64,000 nt of DNA, from positions 1 to 64,000 of the forward strand of contig CAJTLJ010000006.1 of NCBI GenBank assembly GCA_910577475.1, read 5' to 3'. This document shows positions 52,333 to 60,817 of the stretch, piece after piece; position 1 is the first letter of the stretch; the number at the start of each line of letters is the position of its first letter. The position numbers and the translations under genes are program-made. The notes beneath the pieces were generated by a model. It ran no database searches and was not told the origin of the DNA. It was given only the letters and a program-made list of their open reading frames with translations. The DNA is from an uncultured Alistipes sp. Its GTDB lineage: Bacteria; Bacteroidota; Bacteroidia; Bacteroidales; Rikenellaceae.

Positions 52333-52362
52333 GTCTCCCGATTCCTCGGGAGGCTTTTTTTT
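52333..52362 (+). terminator. Terminator of the protease/PorV unit
   Basis: GTCTCCCGA pairs with TCGGGAGGC around TTCC, followed by a long T-run. It ends the plus-strand accessory transcripts. Confidence 0.85.
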
Positions 52363-52532
52363 GTCATACTGAGCGTGATCCCCGCAGTCGGGAGCATGCT
52401 GACGGTGCCGGAAATTCCTCCTTGCGGTGCGTGACGGCTCACGCTGTTCCGAGGGTCGGGACTTCTCGTCTTCGCAGCCGCTCCGCTCGGAAGGACCGGG
52501 TATCCGGGCGCGGCCCTGCGTTCGGGGAGACA
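52362..52532. repeat. Degenerate interspersed palindromic repeat
   Basis: Begins TGTCATACTGAGCG and ends CGGGGAGACA. Inner words (CGCAGTCGGGA, TGCCGGAAAT, TTGCGGTGCG) align with the better preserved copy at 55308-55454. It lies in the 300-base gap between the PorV and first fimbrillin genes, which otherwise contains only the two terminators. Confidence 0.6.
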
Positions 52533-52551
52533 AAGAGAACCGCATGAAAAT

Positions 52552-52578
52552 GCCGGGAGAGGCTTTTCCTCTCCCGGC
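52552..52578 (-). terminator. Terminator of fimbrillin gene 1
   Basis: GCCGGGAGAGG (52552-52562) pairs perfectly with CCTCTCCCGGC (52568-52578). On the minus strand it is followed by ATTTTC. The same stem ends the second fimbrillin gene (55463-55486). Confidence 0.85.
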
Positions 52579-52610
52579 ATCGTTAAATGTCTGTTTTTCT
52601 GCTGCGGCTG

Positions 52611-54956
52611 CTATTGGTTATCCTTGATACAGCGGACGCGCGAGCCGAGAGTAGGATAATCTCGATAGATTGCATCGCACTGTGCCTCGGGATGCTGGTC
52701 GTAATTGCCCTGCTTGGCGGAAATGCGGAAATAACGGGGCATCAAACCATAAAACTCTTCGACGTTCGACATCAGATAGCGGGCGCGGATTACATATCCG
52801 GAACCTCCTCCGGTATTATAGGATCCTACGCTGCAATCATGGCTACGGCCTTCCCATACGGGAAATGCGGGCCCTGTCGAGAAATAGAAATATTTATCCT
52901 TGACCGTCACCTCTACGCTCAGGTCGTCGGTCAGGGCCATCCAGGCCTTTTCGCTGGCGACTTTCCAGCCGGCGGGACACGGGTCGTAAATAGTCTTCAC
53001 CTCCATCTCGCCGTCGGGATTGCCCCAAATGGCGCTGCCCTTCGCATATTCACGAATCCAGCGGTATCGCTGGTCATCGCCCGAGGCGCTTGCGTTGAAC
53101 CATCGATAGGGCAGCTTGGTCGCATAATCCATAGCTTCCTCGTTCGTATAGCCTACCGTACCCGTGATGCTTTCGTTCGAAAGGTAGGTTAACAAATGTT
53201 CGCTCGTGTTGCCGAATATCTGATTGCCGACCTTGCCGTAGGAGCCCAGCTCTCCCTCGATCTCCAGCCCGGGAACCGTCGTGAAAGTGGGGGTAAACCA
53301 TAGACCGGTCATGTAAGAAGCGTCATTGCTTGCATAATCCGGAATCGTGGGGAGCGGATCTTTGCGTCCCCATTGGTACATATTGCCCTGTGTAGCGACT
53401 TTGGTGTATCCGTTCAAGGTTTCGTTGGCATCGAGCACAGCTCCTAAGTCGCGCTTCATGAAGGTATAGCCGCCCTTCGTGAAGGTCTGTGTGGCATCGT
53501 CGATATCGTAGCCGTTCGACACGATCAGGTTCCAACTCCAGAGGATGTTGGTATTGGTGAACTGACGGGTCGCGGGGTCTACCGTGATTTCGTCGGCCTT
53601 GAGAGGCTGGTCGATGGCGGCGATCAGAACGTTGCCGTTCACGAAGGTCTCGGGGGTCGAGAATTCGATGCAGCCGTCCGTAAGCTTTACGGTTTCCAGG
53701 ATGATGGGGCAGTCGCGCAGCCAGTTGGCGCGGTCGTTCTGCACGGTGTTGTACCACAGCACGACGGCGGCTTGGGGTTCGATCTTCAGATCGGCCTCTG
53801 TGTAGGCGAATTCGCCCATGCTGCGGGCGATGCCGTTGCCCTTCACGTCGGCGCGGAACTTGTAGCTCGAGCGCGGCTTGTTGACGATGTAGCAGTTGGC
53901 CGTGCCGTCGGCGCTCAGGTCGATGGCTTCGTCGAAAGTGTGGACCTTCGTGTCGGCATCCAGTTTCACCGTCGCCCGGTTCAGCTTGTCGTTGGCGTAG
54001 TAGAGCTCTTTGGTGAGAACGATCTCCTTCGTGATCTCGTGCTTGGCGGTCACGATGCGGAACCGCAGCATATCGCCGGCCTCCAGCTTGACGGGCGCCG
54101 TCACGGGCCAGAAGACCAGCTCGCCCAGCGTGGGCTGCGCATCGAGCGGGTAGGTGATGCCGACGCTCGGACTGCCGCTCTGGAACGGGGTGCGCAGGTT
54201 GATCTGCTGGCCGTTCGCGTCGACGACCTTTGCCGGAACCTCGCCGATATTCATGTAGAGGTTGCCGGTCAGCAGCTTCTCATTGTTCCCCTCGCCGGGG
54301 ATGACGGTCAGCATGACCGATTCGACCTTCTCGTCGGCCGTCAGCTTCTCGTTCGTAACGGGGAACGCGTATTTCGTCACAGCCATCGGACGGACAAACT
54401 GATAGCCGTCTACCTTGAAGGTCTTGTCCACGCTCAATTTGTCGCTGCCTTCGACCTTTTCCGGGGTAACCCATTGGGCTGCTACCAGGAAATCGCTGTA
54501 ACGGTCGAACGTGGTGACATCGCCGTTATTCTGCTCGGTCTGCAACCGAAGTTCCAGTTTTTTCGGCGCTTCTCCGCGATTGCCGAGAATTTCGTTCGGA
54601 ATGACACCGGCCATCAGGAACGGTACGCCCTCTTCGTACAGGTCGGGATAGTCGTACTTGCCCAACGAGATATGGATTCCGTCGGCCTGGGGCATTCCGG
54701 TCAACCAGTGACCTACGCCGTTGATGCAGAATGCGAATTTCTCGTCCTTGCACCATTTGATGTCACTGAACTCTTCGTCCCAATAGGTGCGGGTGCCGTC
54801 GTCGGAGAGGGCTTCGACCTTCTCCCGGGGAACGACGATCATGTGGATGGTTTCCTGCCCGGGGGGTACGACGTCGTCCGTGGCGTCTTTCGAGCAGCCC
54901 GGGAGCAGCAGTGCGGCAATGGCCGCGAATCCGAATAGTTGGTAACTCTTTTTCAT
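52611..54956 (-). CDS. Fimbrillin-like lipoprotein with FISUMP domain (copy 1)
   Basis: A 781-residue predicted lipoprotein (LLPGC lipobox, then SKDATDD). The N-terminal half is a Mfa-like/fimbrillin beta domain. The middle has a conserved unit, DLSADGTANCYIVNKPRSSYKFRADVKGNGIAR split as two blocks (ANCYIVNKPR and YKFRADVKGNGIAR). The C-terminal ~270 residues form a FISUMP (Fibrobacter major paralogous) domain: YTFMKRDLGAVLDA, GNMYQWGRKDP, YDPCPAGWKV, RVRCIKD. It has two paralogs at 55517 and 57803. It follows a 59-residue micropeptide gene by 13 bases. It may display adhesins or bind ligands at the surface; no catalytic site is seen. Confidence 0.82.
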   Translation of the reverse strand: MKKSYQLFGFAAIAALLLPGCSKDATDDVVPPGQETIHMIVVPREKVEALSDDGTRTYWDEEFSDIKWCKDEKFAFCINGVGHWLTGMPQADGIHISLGKYDYPDLYEEGVPFLMAGVIPNEILGNRGEAPKKLELRLQTEQNNGDVTTFDRYSDFLVAAQWVTPEKVEGSDKLSVDKTFKVDGYQFVRPMAVTKYAFPVTNEKLTADEKVESVMLTVIPGEGNNEKLLTGNLYMNIGEVPAKVVDANGQQINLRTPFQSGSPSVGITYPLDAQPTLGELVFWPVTAPVKLEAGDMLRFRIVTAKHEITKEIVLTKELYYANDKLNRATVKLDADTKVHTFDEAIDLSADGTANCYIVNKPRSSYKFRADVKGNGIARSMGEFAYTEADLKIEPQAAVVLWYNTVQNDRANWLRDCPIILETVKLTDGCIEFSTPETFVNGNVLIAAIDQPLKADEITVDPATRQFTNTNILWSWNLIVSNGYDIDDATQTFTKGGYTFMKRDLGAVLDANETLNGYTKVATQGNMYQWGRKDPLPTIPDYASNDASYMTGLWFTPTFTTVPGLEIEGELGSYGKVGNQIFGNTSEHLLTYLSNESITGTVGYTNEEAMDYATKLPYRWFNASASGDDQRYRWIREYAKGSAIWGNPDGEMEVKTIYDPCPAGWKVASEKAWMALTDDLSVEVTVKDKYFYFSTGPAFPVWEGRSHDCSVGSYNTGGGSGYVIRARYLMSNVEEFYGLMPRYFRISAKQGNYDQHPEAQCDAIYRDYPTLGSRVRCIKDNQ

Positions 54957-54969
54957 GGCATTGTCGTTT

Positions 54970-55149
54970 TTAGAAGTCCAGATCGTTGTAATCGCCGCCG
55001 AATCCGGGGCCGTCCTTGTAGTCGTTGTCCTCGATCTCGAGATAGTCGGTCGCGGAGCCGGCGAAGCCCTGCTCGACACCGAACGTGTGGAGTTCGAGTG
55101 CCGGGGCGGCGTATTCCTCCGCCCGTGTGGTTGATCTTTTTTCGTTCAT
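54970..55149 (-). CDS. 59-residue acidic micropeptide with VEQGFAGS motif
   Basis: Begins MNEKRSTTRAEEYAAPALEL, continues through VEQGFAGS, and ends in an acidic, Gly/Asp/Tyr-rich tail (DNDYKDGPGFGGDYNDLDF). No hydrophobic signal is present. The compact layout (A-P-x-L-E-L...VEQGFAGS-acidic tail) is coherent, codon use matches its neighbours, and the gene ends 13 bases before the fimbrillin lipoprotein ATG on the same strand, so the two should be one operon. To my knowledge short proteins with an EQGFA(x)S word occur ahead of fimbrillin-like genes in Bacteroidota, but I know of no assigned function. It could be a leader, chaperone-like subunit, or processed peptide. Confidence 0.75.
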   Translation of the reverse strand: MNEKRSTTRAEEYAAPALELHTFGVEQGFAGSATDYLEIEDNDYKDGPGFGGDYNDLDF

Positions 55150-55197
55150 GATATTTGTTTTAGGTTTTTGGAATTTCCATGAAGTGTACTCACTCTA

Positions 55198-55258
55198 CAA
55201 AAATAGAAAAATCCCCCCCCCGAGATCGAAAAAATAGTACATTTCAGGGGTAAAATCG
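55198..55258 (-). promoter_or_regulatory. Micropeptide-fimbrillin promoter with nine-C spacer tract
   Basis: On the minus strand TATTTTTG (55198-55205) is the -7 box, 48 bases before the micropeptide ATG. Nine G (plus-strand C 55213-55221) lie between it and a T-rich -33-like block (55228-55235). The block belongs to AAATGTANNATTTTTTC (55228-55244), which recurs at 60666-60682 ahead of the fimbrillin-SGNH gene. GGGGTAAAATCG at 55247-55258 matches the GH89 upstream region. The 367-base gap to 55516 otherwise holds the repeat and terminator below. Confidence 0.5.
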
Positions 55259-55307
55259 TATAGCCTCCGGGCTTCGGCCGGGATGAAAGAGCAATGCACG
55301 ATTCACT

Positions 55308-55454
55308 TGCTGTCATGTCGAGCGAAGGGCCGCAGGCCCGCAGTCGAGACATCTCGACACTGCCGAAACATGCGCCGTTGCGGTTCGGGAGGCTCCTGCT
55401 GATCCGACCGTCGAGACCCCTCGATTCCGCTGCACTCCACTCGGGGTGACAGCA
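55308..55454. repeat. Interspersed palindromic repeat with TGCTGTCA/TGACAGCA ends
   Basis: The element starts TGCTGTCATGTCGAGCGAAG and ends with TGACAGCA; the two ends form an imperfect ~20-bp inverted repeat. Inner words (CTCGACACTGCCG, GTTGCGGTTCGGGAGG) relate it to the copy at 52362. It has no coding capacity and lies in an intergenic gap, as typical of REP/MITE-like elements. Confidence 0.75.
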
Positions 55455-55457
55455 TAC

Positions 55458-55486
55458 AAAAACCGGGAGAGGAAAACCTCTCCCGG
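55458..55486 (-). terminator. Terminator of fimbrillin gene 2
   Basis: CCGGGAGAGG (55463-55472) pairs with CCTCTCCCGG (55477-55486) around AAAA. On the minus strand five T follow. The stem is shared with the terminator at 52552. Confidence 0.88.
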
Positions 55487-55516
55487 CGTTGTTAACTGTC
55501 TGTTTCTTCTACGGCC

Positions 55517-57784
55517 TTACTCGGCCTCCTTCACGCAGCGGATGCGGTGGCCCTCCGCCGAGTGGCTCAGGGTCGTTTCGCTGCCTGATTCGGGATTCTG
55601 GTCGTAGTGTCCCTGATCGGCGATGATGCGGAAGGTCGTGGTGCGTACGTAGCCGGCACTGTCGTCCGAGTCGGCTGAGTGGTAACGCGCGCTGCAGCGG
55701 TAACCGCTGTTGCCCTGGATATCGTAACCCGAGGCGCGTCCGAAGTAGTCGCGTCCGCCCCAAACCGGGAAATAGATGTCCGAGAAGTTGAAATAACGGT
55801 CCTCCGCGATGATTGCGACGGTCAGATCGTCGGTCAGGGCGTTCCAGGCCTTCATGCTCGGAACCTTCCAGCCGGCGGGACACGGGTCGTAGATGGTCTT
55901 GATCTCCATTTCGCCGTCGGGCGTGCCCCAGAGGGCGGCTCCTCCCTCGGTAGCCTTCTTGACCCAGGCGTACTCTTCTCCGGTGCCGCCGTTGAGCCAC
56001 AAGTGGGGGTTGCGGACTGCATAGCCGACTGCGACGTCGTTCGAATAGTTCTTGTCGCCGCAGAGATCTCCGATCTTGCAGAGGTGCAACAAGGCGTTGC
56101 TGTTGAATATCTGCCCGCCGACATCGTGGCCGTTCGTGCCCATCTTATCTGCGAATTCCAGCGCCGGGACGGTCGTCCAGGTGGGCGTATATTGCAGACC
56201 GGTGATGTAGGAGACGTCGGCACTCCCGTAGTCGGGAATGTGGGGGAAAGGATCCTTGCTGCCCCACTGGTAGATATTGCCCTGGCTGGCGGCCTTCGTG
56301 TAGGGATCCAGCGTATAGCCGGCGTCGACGACAGCTCCCAGGTCGCGCGTCATGAAGGTATAGCCGCCTTTGGAGTATTGCTGGGCAGCGTCGTTGAGGT
56401 CGTATCCTTCGGAGAAGATCAGGTTCCAGCTCCAGAGAATGTTGGCATTGGTCAGCTGGCGGGTGGCGGGATCCACCTCGATCTCCTCGGGCTTCAGTTT
56501 TTGGTCGATCACGGCGATCACGGCGTTGCCGCTGACGAATTCGGCCGGCGTCTCGAAGTAGATGTAACCGTCGCTCTTCAGGGCGAGCGTCTTCAGCATG
56601 ATCGGCAGTGCGTTCTTCCAGACTCCACTCTTGTTCTTGTCTAACTGGGCGCACTCGTACCACAGCAGGATGGCGGCCTTGCCGTCGATCTTCAGCTCCT
56701 CCTCCGTGTAGGAGAGGGTGCCTGCCTGCTTCTTGTTGAGGGTGGTGTAGGCCAGGTCGCGGGCGATGCCGTTGCCCTTCACGTTTGCGCGGAACTTGTA
56801 GTAGGTGTTGGCCTGGTTGACGATGTAGGAGTTGGCCGCACCGTCGGCGCTCAGGTTCTCGGGCAGATAGAGGTCCTCCTCATCGAACTCGGGCAGTACG
56901 GCATCCACCGCAAGCACCTTGCCGGCCGGGAGACCCGCTTCGGGCACCGTGCGGCGGGCCAGAGGATACTTCGTGCCGTTGATGGTCGCGTTGATCTCGA
57001 AGGTTTCGCCGGCGTGGCCGGGCGTAACCATCAGGAACAGATGCTGATCCTCGAGGTCGGAGGTGGCGAAGTTGCAGTCGAGGCGAACGCTGTTGCTGCC
57101 CGTGGCGCCCGACAGATCGAGCTTGCCGGTGGTGATGTCGATCTTTCCGTTCTCGAACGATACCAGGGCCTTCGTATTTGAGGTGCAGGTGAATTCGATG
57201 TCGGTCAGGAAGATACGTACATTCTCCTTCATCGGGATGTGCAGGTCGAGCACCGAGAAGGCGTGCTTGAAGTTCATCGAGATCGGGTCGTCGCTCTTCA
57301 CCATGTTTTCGGCTCCGGCATACATGAAGTCCAGTGCCGGGAGGTGGCTGGCGTCGTTGTTGGATGACTGGCTCTGTACGTTCGGGATCGAGAGTACGAC
57401 GGCTGTAGGATCGGTGCCCGCCTGCTCGTTGAACGGCGAATAGGCGTAGAAGTTATGCTTCGAGGTCTCGTCGGCCCAGCGGATGCGCTCGGAGTAGGAC
57501 GACGGCGAGAAACCGGTCGTGGCAGCCGACTCGTCGGCTATGTAGCAGACGTTGCTGCGGAGCTCCCGGTCGGCCGTGCGGGCGAAGAAGCCGATCCGGT
57601 CGCCGGCATCCCAGCTGATTCTGAAGGCCGAGCCGGTGTCCTCGTAGCTGACGCGGGTATCCTCCGGCATGCCCGAGAAGCGGACGGCGTTCGCGTCCTC
57701 GATGCCGGGTTCAACGGTGTCGGCATCCTTGGCGCAGCTCACCGAAAGAGCTGCCGCCAGACAAAAAATCATGTATTTTTTCAT
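55517..57784 (-). CDS. Fimbrillin-like lipoprotein with FISUMP domain (copy 2)
   Basis: A 755-residue predicted lipoprotein (LSVSC lipobox, then AKDAD). The N-terminal half (residues ~25-300) is a Mfa-like/fimbrillin domain (VRFSGMPEDTRVSYED, NFYAYSPFNEQAG, FKHAFSVLDLHIPM). The middle unit (NLSADGAANSYIVN, YYKFRANVKGNGIAR) and the C-terminal FISUMP domain (GGYTFMTRDLGAVVDAG, GNIYQWGSKDPFP, YDPCPAGWKVPS, HRIRCVKE) closely parallel copy 1. It starts 18 bases after the fimbrillin-SGNH gene, so the two form an operon. No enzyme motif is visible. Confidence 0.84.
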   Translation of the reverse strand: MKKYMIFCLAAALSVSCAKDADTVEPGIEDANAVRFSGMPEDTRVSYEDTGSAFRISWDAGDRIGFFARTADRELRSNVCYIADESAATTGFSPSSYSERIRWADETSKHNFYAYSPFNEQAGTDPTAVVLSIPNVQSQSSNNDASHLPALDFMYAGAENMVKSDDPISMNFKHAFSVLDLHIPMKENVRIFLTDIEFTCTSNTKALVSFENGKIDITTGKLDLSGATGSNSVRLDCNFATSDLEDQHLFLMVTPGHAGETFEINATINGTKYPLARRTVPEAGLPAGKVLAVDAVLPEFDEEDLYLPENLSADGAANSYIVNQANTYYKFRANVKGNGIARDLAYTTLNKKQAGTLSYTEEELKIDGKAAILLWYECAQLDKNKSGVWKNALPIMLKTLALKSDGYIYFETPAEFVSGNAVIAVIDQKLKPEEIEVDPATRQLTNANILWSWNLIFSEGYDLNDAAQQYSKGGYTFMTRDLGAVVDAGYTLDPYTKAASQGNIYQWGSKDPFPHIPDYGSADVSYITGLQYTPTWTTVPALEFADKMGTNGHDVGGQIFNSNALLHLCKIGDLCGDKNYSNDVAVGYAVRNPHLWLNGGTGEEYAWVKKATEGGAALWGTPDGEMEIKTIYDPCPAGWKVPSMKAWNALTDDLTVAIIAEDRYFNFSDIYFPVWGGRDYFGRASGYDIQGNSGYRCSARYHSADSDDSAGYVRTTTFRIIADQGHYDQNPESGSETTLSHSAEGHRIRCVKEAE

Positions 57785-57802
57785 TTCACGCTTCGTTTTT
57801 GA

Positions 57803-60595
57803 TTATTTCCACTCCCATTTGTCCATATCGTCGATGGGGTTGCCGCCCACGCTGCCGACGTTGGGATCGTAGAGCGCCGCGTCGATAAGGGGCTTCAGTA
57901 CGCCCTCCATCTGGATGAAGGCGTCGTAGTTGGGGTGTACGTGGTCCGTACCGTTCCACCAATACGCCTCTTTCAGGTCGCCGGTTTCGTCTGCCAGCAC
58001 CGAGTAGTAGTCGGCATAAACGAATCCCTTCGCTTCCACATAGGCCGTGATGAGCTTGTTCAGCTCCACGATGCGGTTCGCCACGTAGTCGCCGTTGTAC
58101 TTGGCCTTCCACTCCTCGCTCTGCCACCACATGTCGCGGGTGGGAGCGGCCGAGCCGATGATGACCTTCGCTCCGTACTCGTCGGCGCGCTCGGCCATGA
58201 AGCGGATGTTGTTGAAGATATCCTCGATCGGGCGGAAATAGCCGTCGTTGTCGGCGATGTCGTTCGTTCCGCAGGCGATCACGGCGCAGAGCGGGTCGTC
58301 GGCCAGCACCTGGGAGTTGAAACGTCCTACCATGTTCTGCGAAGTGGTGCCGTCGACTCCGAAATTGGCGTAGTTGTTCTCCGTGAAGAACTCCTTGCGG
58401 CCGCGGTCTCTCCAGGTGCGGGTGATGGAGTCGCCCATCAGGGCGGCGCGGTGGCCCGACTGCTTGCCCTGGGGAGCCAGCGTGGCGCTGACCTCCTCCT
58501 TAACGCAGCGCATCTGGTAGCCGGCGCCTCCGTAGGTGTTCCAACTGGTGACGCCGCTGTCGGGGTTGGCCCGATAGGGGTAGTGCAGGTCGGTGACGCT
58601 GGCCGTGGACAGGAAGATGGCGTCGCCTACGCCGCTGAGCTGGCTGCCTCCGAAACCGGCCTGACGCTGGCCGTTGTTCGGAATGTAGAGGTCGTATTTC
58701 GGCGAGTAGACACCGTATTCGGTATTTTCGTACTCTTTCAACAGGTAGTAGTACATGTCGCCCGTGGGGACCTTCCATCCGGGAGGACACGGGTCGTAGA
58801 TGCTCTTCTCGCTGGTCGATCCGTCCACCGAACCCCAGAGATAGCGCCATTCGGTCATCTCGACATTGTCGGCGGGTTTTCTCTGGTGCCACGTGTAGTT
58901 GTTCTCCGCCACGCAGTTGTTGTCCGATCCGTTGCTGACCCATTTGTGGGGCACCTTCACGGTTGCGGCCACGGCGTCGTCCAGCTTGTAGCCTTCGCCC
59001 AGGTTGGTAGCCAGACCATAGGCGTTCGAGGCCAGGTTGGCGGAGTAGAGCATGTCGCTGGATCCCCAGTCGTACTGCGAGCAATTCTGCTGCAGCTCCT
59101 TGACGGGCGTATGGGTGGGCAGACCCCACTTCATGCCGCCGGCGAGTTCGCCGCCCTTTTCATAGGTCGGAGCGGCGGGGAACGGATCCTTGCGGCCCCA
59201 CTGGTAGTAGTGGCCGAAGGCCAGGGCGGCTTCGCGCGGATCGGAGGCCTGCATCGCCTCCTTGCCGGCCATGGCGCCGAGGTTGCGGTCCATGACCGTG
59301 TAGCGGCCTACCGTGCGGGCTTCGAGGTCGTAGTCGTAGCCCTCTACGGCCCAGATATTCCAGCTCCAGAGGATCTCGCCGGCCTCGTCGTAGGCGGCGA
59401 TGCCGACATTGCCGTTGACGAACTCGGCGGGCGTGGTGAAATAGACATAGTTGAGCACCGGATCGAGCAGTACCGACTCGGGATCGATGGGGCAGACGTT
59501 CTCCCAGCCCGATTCGCCCATCGGCGTGTTGTACCACAGCAGCTTCACCTCGGCGGGACGGATAGCCAGATCGGCATCGGTGTAGCCCTTGCTGACCGGC
59601 TGGCCCTCTACGGTCCAGGCGTAGTTGCGGGCAACGCCGTTACCCTTGACGTCGGCACGGAAGCAGTAGGTCGTACCCGGCTTGTTGACCAGATAGGTAT
59701 TCGCCGGACCCTGTGCGCTCAGGTTGATGCCGTCGCGCGGCTGGAGCGAGGTGCCCAGGTGTACGGACGACCAGCTGCCGGCGTGGATACCCTCCTCGGG
59801 AACGATCAGTTCGCCGAGCGAGTATTGCAGCTTGCCCGTGTCGGCGGTGACCTCGATCTTGCGGCCGGCCAGACCGGGCTTGAGTGCAATATAGAAGGTG
59901 ACGGGCTCCGCGCTCAGGTTGACCGGACGGTCGAACGTTACGGTGATGCGGTTGGAGCCCTCCTCCGTCCACTCCATCGTGCCGTCCTTCAGATTCACCG
60001 TCCCGTCGAAGGTCAGCGTCTCGTCGGCGCACTCCAGCAGGAAGGAGCGGATGCCGGGCAGCGACTGGTCGGACGAGACCGAGCAGCGCAGCAGACCGGC
60101 GGCCGCCTGGAAGTCCATCGGAATCTCACCCTCGGAGGGCAGACGGTTCTCGCTGGCGGTATACCATACGAAATCGCGCTTCGCGAGCGTGCCGCTCTGG
60201 TCGGCCTTCACGGAAGCGGGGATGGCTGTCGGGTCGTCGAACGACGACCGGTAGGGGTAGTAGGCGTAGAAATTCTGCGCTTCGAAGGCATTCTCCCACA
60301 CCACCGAGTTCTTCGAGGCGGGGCTGATGAAAGAGACTACCTCGCCCATGTTCTGGGCGGCGTAGTAGACGTTGGCGAAGATCGTCCTGTCGCCTTTGGT
60401 CGAGAAGAGCCCGATGCGGTCGGTGTCCGTCTCCCAGGTGAAGGGGATCGGCGCGGCGCCGGACTCCATGGCCGTGATCTTGGCCGAACCGCTGAAGCGG
60501 ATGTCGCCTCCGGTCGCGGGACCCTCGGTCGTCGGGTCGTCGGCACACGAGGCGGCAGTCACGAGCAGAAGCAAGGATGTGAATAATTTCCTCAT
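57803..60595 (-). CDS. Fimbrillin-FISUMP lipoprotein fused to an SGNH/GDSL hydrolase
   Basis: A 930-residue predicted lipoprotein (TAASC lipobox, then ADDPTTEG). The first ~290 residues are fimbrillin-like (IRFSGSAKITAME, NFYAYYPYRSSFD). The shared unit (NLSAQGPANTYLVNK, YCFRADVKGNGVAR) and a FISUMP domain (RYTVMDRNLGAM, YYQWGRKDPFP, YDPCPPGWKVP, YQMRCVKE) follow. A C-terminal SGNH domain (~710-915) has all blocks: GDSITRTW (Ser), VDGTTSQNM (Gly), ACGTND (Asn) and TDHVHP (Asp/His). It is therefore a likely surface esterase, possibly removing acetyl groups from glycans. The ATG at 60595 follows the -7 box by 47 bases. Confidence 0.87.
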   Translation of the reverse strand: MRKLFTSLLLLVTAASCADDPTTEGPATGGDIRFSGSAKITAMESGAAPIPFTWETDTDRIGLFSTKGDRTIFANVYYAAQNMGEVVSFISPASKNSVVWENAFEAQNFYAYYPYRSSFDDPTAIPASVKADQSGTLAKRDFVWYTASENRLPSEGEIPMDFQAAAGLLRCSVSSDQSLPGIRSFLLECADETLTFDGTVNLKDGTMEWTEEGSNRITVTFDRPVNLSAEPVTFYIALKPGLAGRKIEVTADTGKLQYSLGELIVPEEGIHAGSWSSVHLGTSLQPRDGINLSAQGPANTYLVNKPGTTYCFRADVKGNGVARNYAWTVEGQPVSKGYTDADLAIRPAEVKLLWYNTPMGESGWENVCPIDPESVLLDPVLNYVYFTTPAEFVNGNVGIAAYDEAGEILWSWNIWAVEGYDYDLEARTVGRYTVMDRNLGAMAGKEAMQASDPREAALAFGHYYQWGRKDPFPAAPTYEKGGELAGGMKWGLPTHTPVKELQQNCSQYDWGSSDMLYSANLASNAYGLATNLGEGYKLDDAVAATVKVPHKWVSNGSDNNCVAENNYTWHQRKPADNVEMTEWRYLWGSVDGSTSEKSIYDPCPPGWKVPTGDMYYYLLKEYENTEYGVYSPKYDLYIPNNGQRQAGFGGSQLSGVGDAIFLSTASVTDLHYPYRANPDSGVTSWNTYGGAGYQMRCVKEEVSATLAPQGKQSGHRAALMGDSITRTWRDRGRKEFFTENNYANFGVDGTTSQNMVGRFNSQVLADDPLCAVIACGTNDIADNDGYFRPIEDIFNNIRFMAERADEYGAKVIIGSAAPTRDMWWQSEEWKAKYNGDYVANRIVELNKLITAYVEAKGFVYADYYSVLADETGDLKEAYWWNGTDHVHPNYDAFIQMEGVLKPLIDAALYDPNVGSVGGNPIDDMDKWEWK

Positions 60596-60642
60596 AAAGT
60601 TTTTGGTTTTTAGAATAGTTTCGGTTTTTCTATCCCAAAGTT

Positions 60643-60690
60643 CAAAATTATTGTCCTTTCGGAGAGAAAAAATCATACATTTTAAGGATA
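60643..60690 (-). promoter_or_regulatory. Promoter of the fimbrillin-SGNH operon
   Basis: On the minus strand TAATTTTG (60643-60650) is the -7 box. Nineteen bases upstream is the T-rich block of AAATGTANNATTTTTTC (60666-60682), shared with the promoter at 55228. TCCTTAAAATGT on the minus strand (about 60678-60689) matches the SusC-operon promoter exactly. Two TGTCCTTTCG words (60652 and 60703, plus strand) flank this block. Confidence 0.5.
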
Positions 60691-60751
60691 ACGACCGGTA
60701 AATGTCCTTTCGCCCTTCGGACCCTCGATCGGAGCTCGGGGAGGTAAGGCG

Positions 60752-60786
60752 AACGGGAGTATTTTGATTTTCAAGATACTCCCGTT
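60752..60786 (-). terminator. Terminator after the GH3 gene
   Basis: AACGGGAGTAT (60752-60762) pairs with ATACTCCCGTT (60776-60786). It lies 32 bases past the GH3 stop on the minus strand. The following T content is low. Confidence 0.6.
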
Positions 60787-60817
60787 CGACGAGGACTTCG
60801 GCCGGATGAAATCCGCC

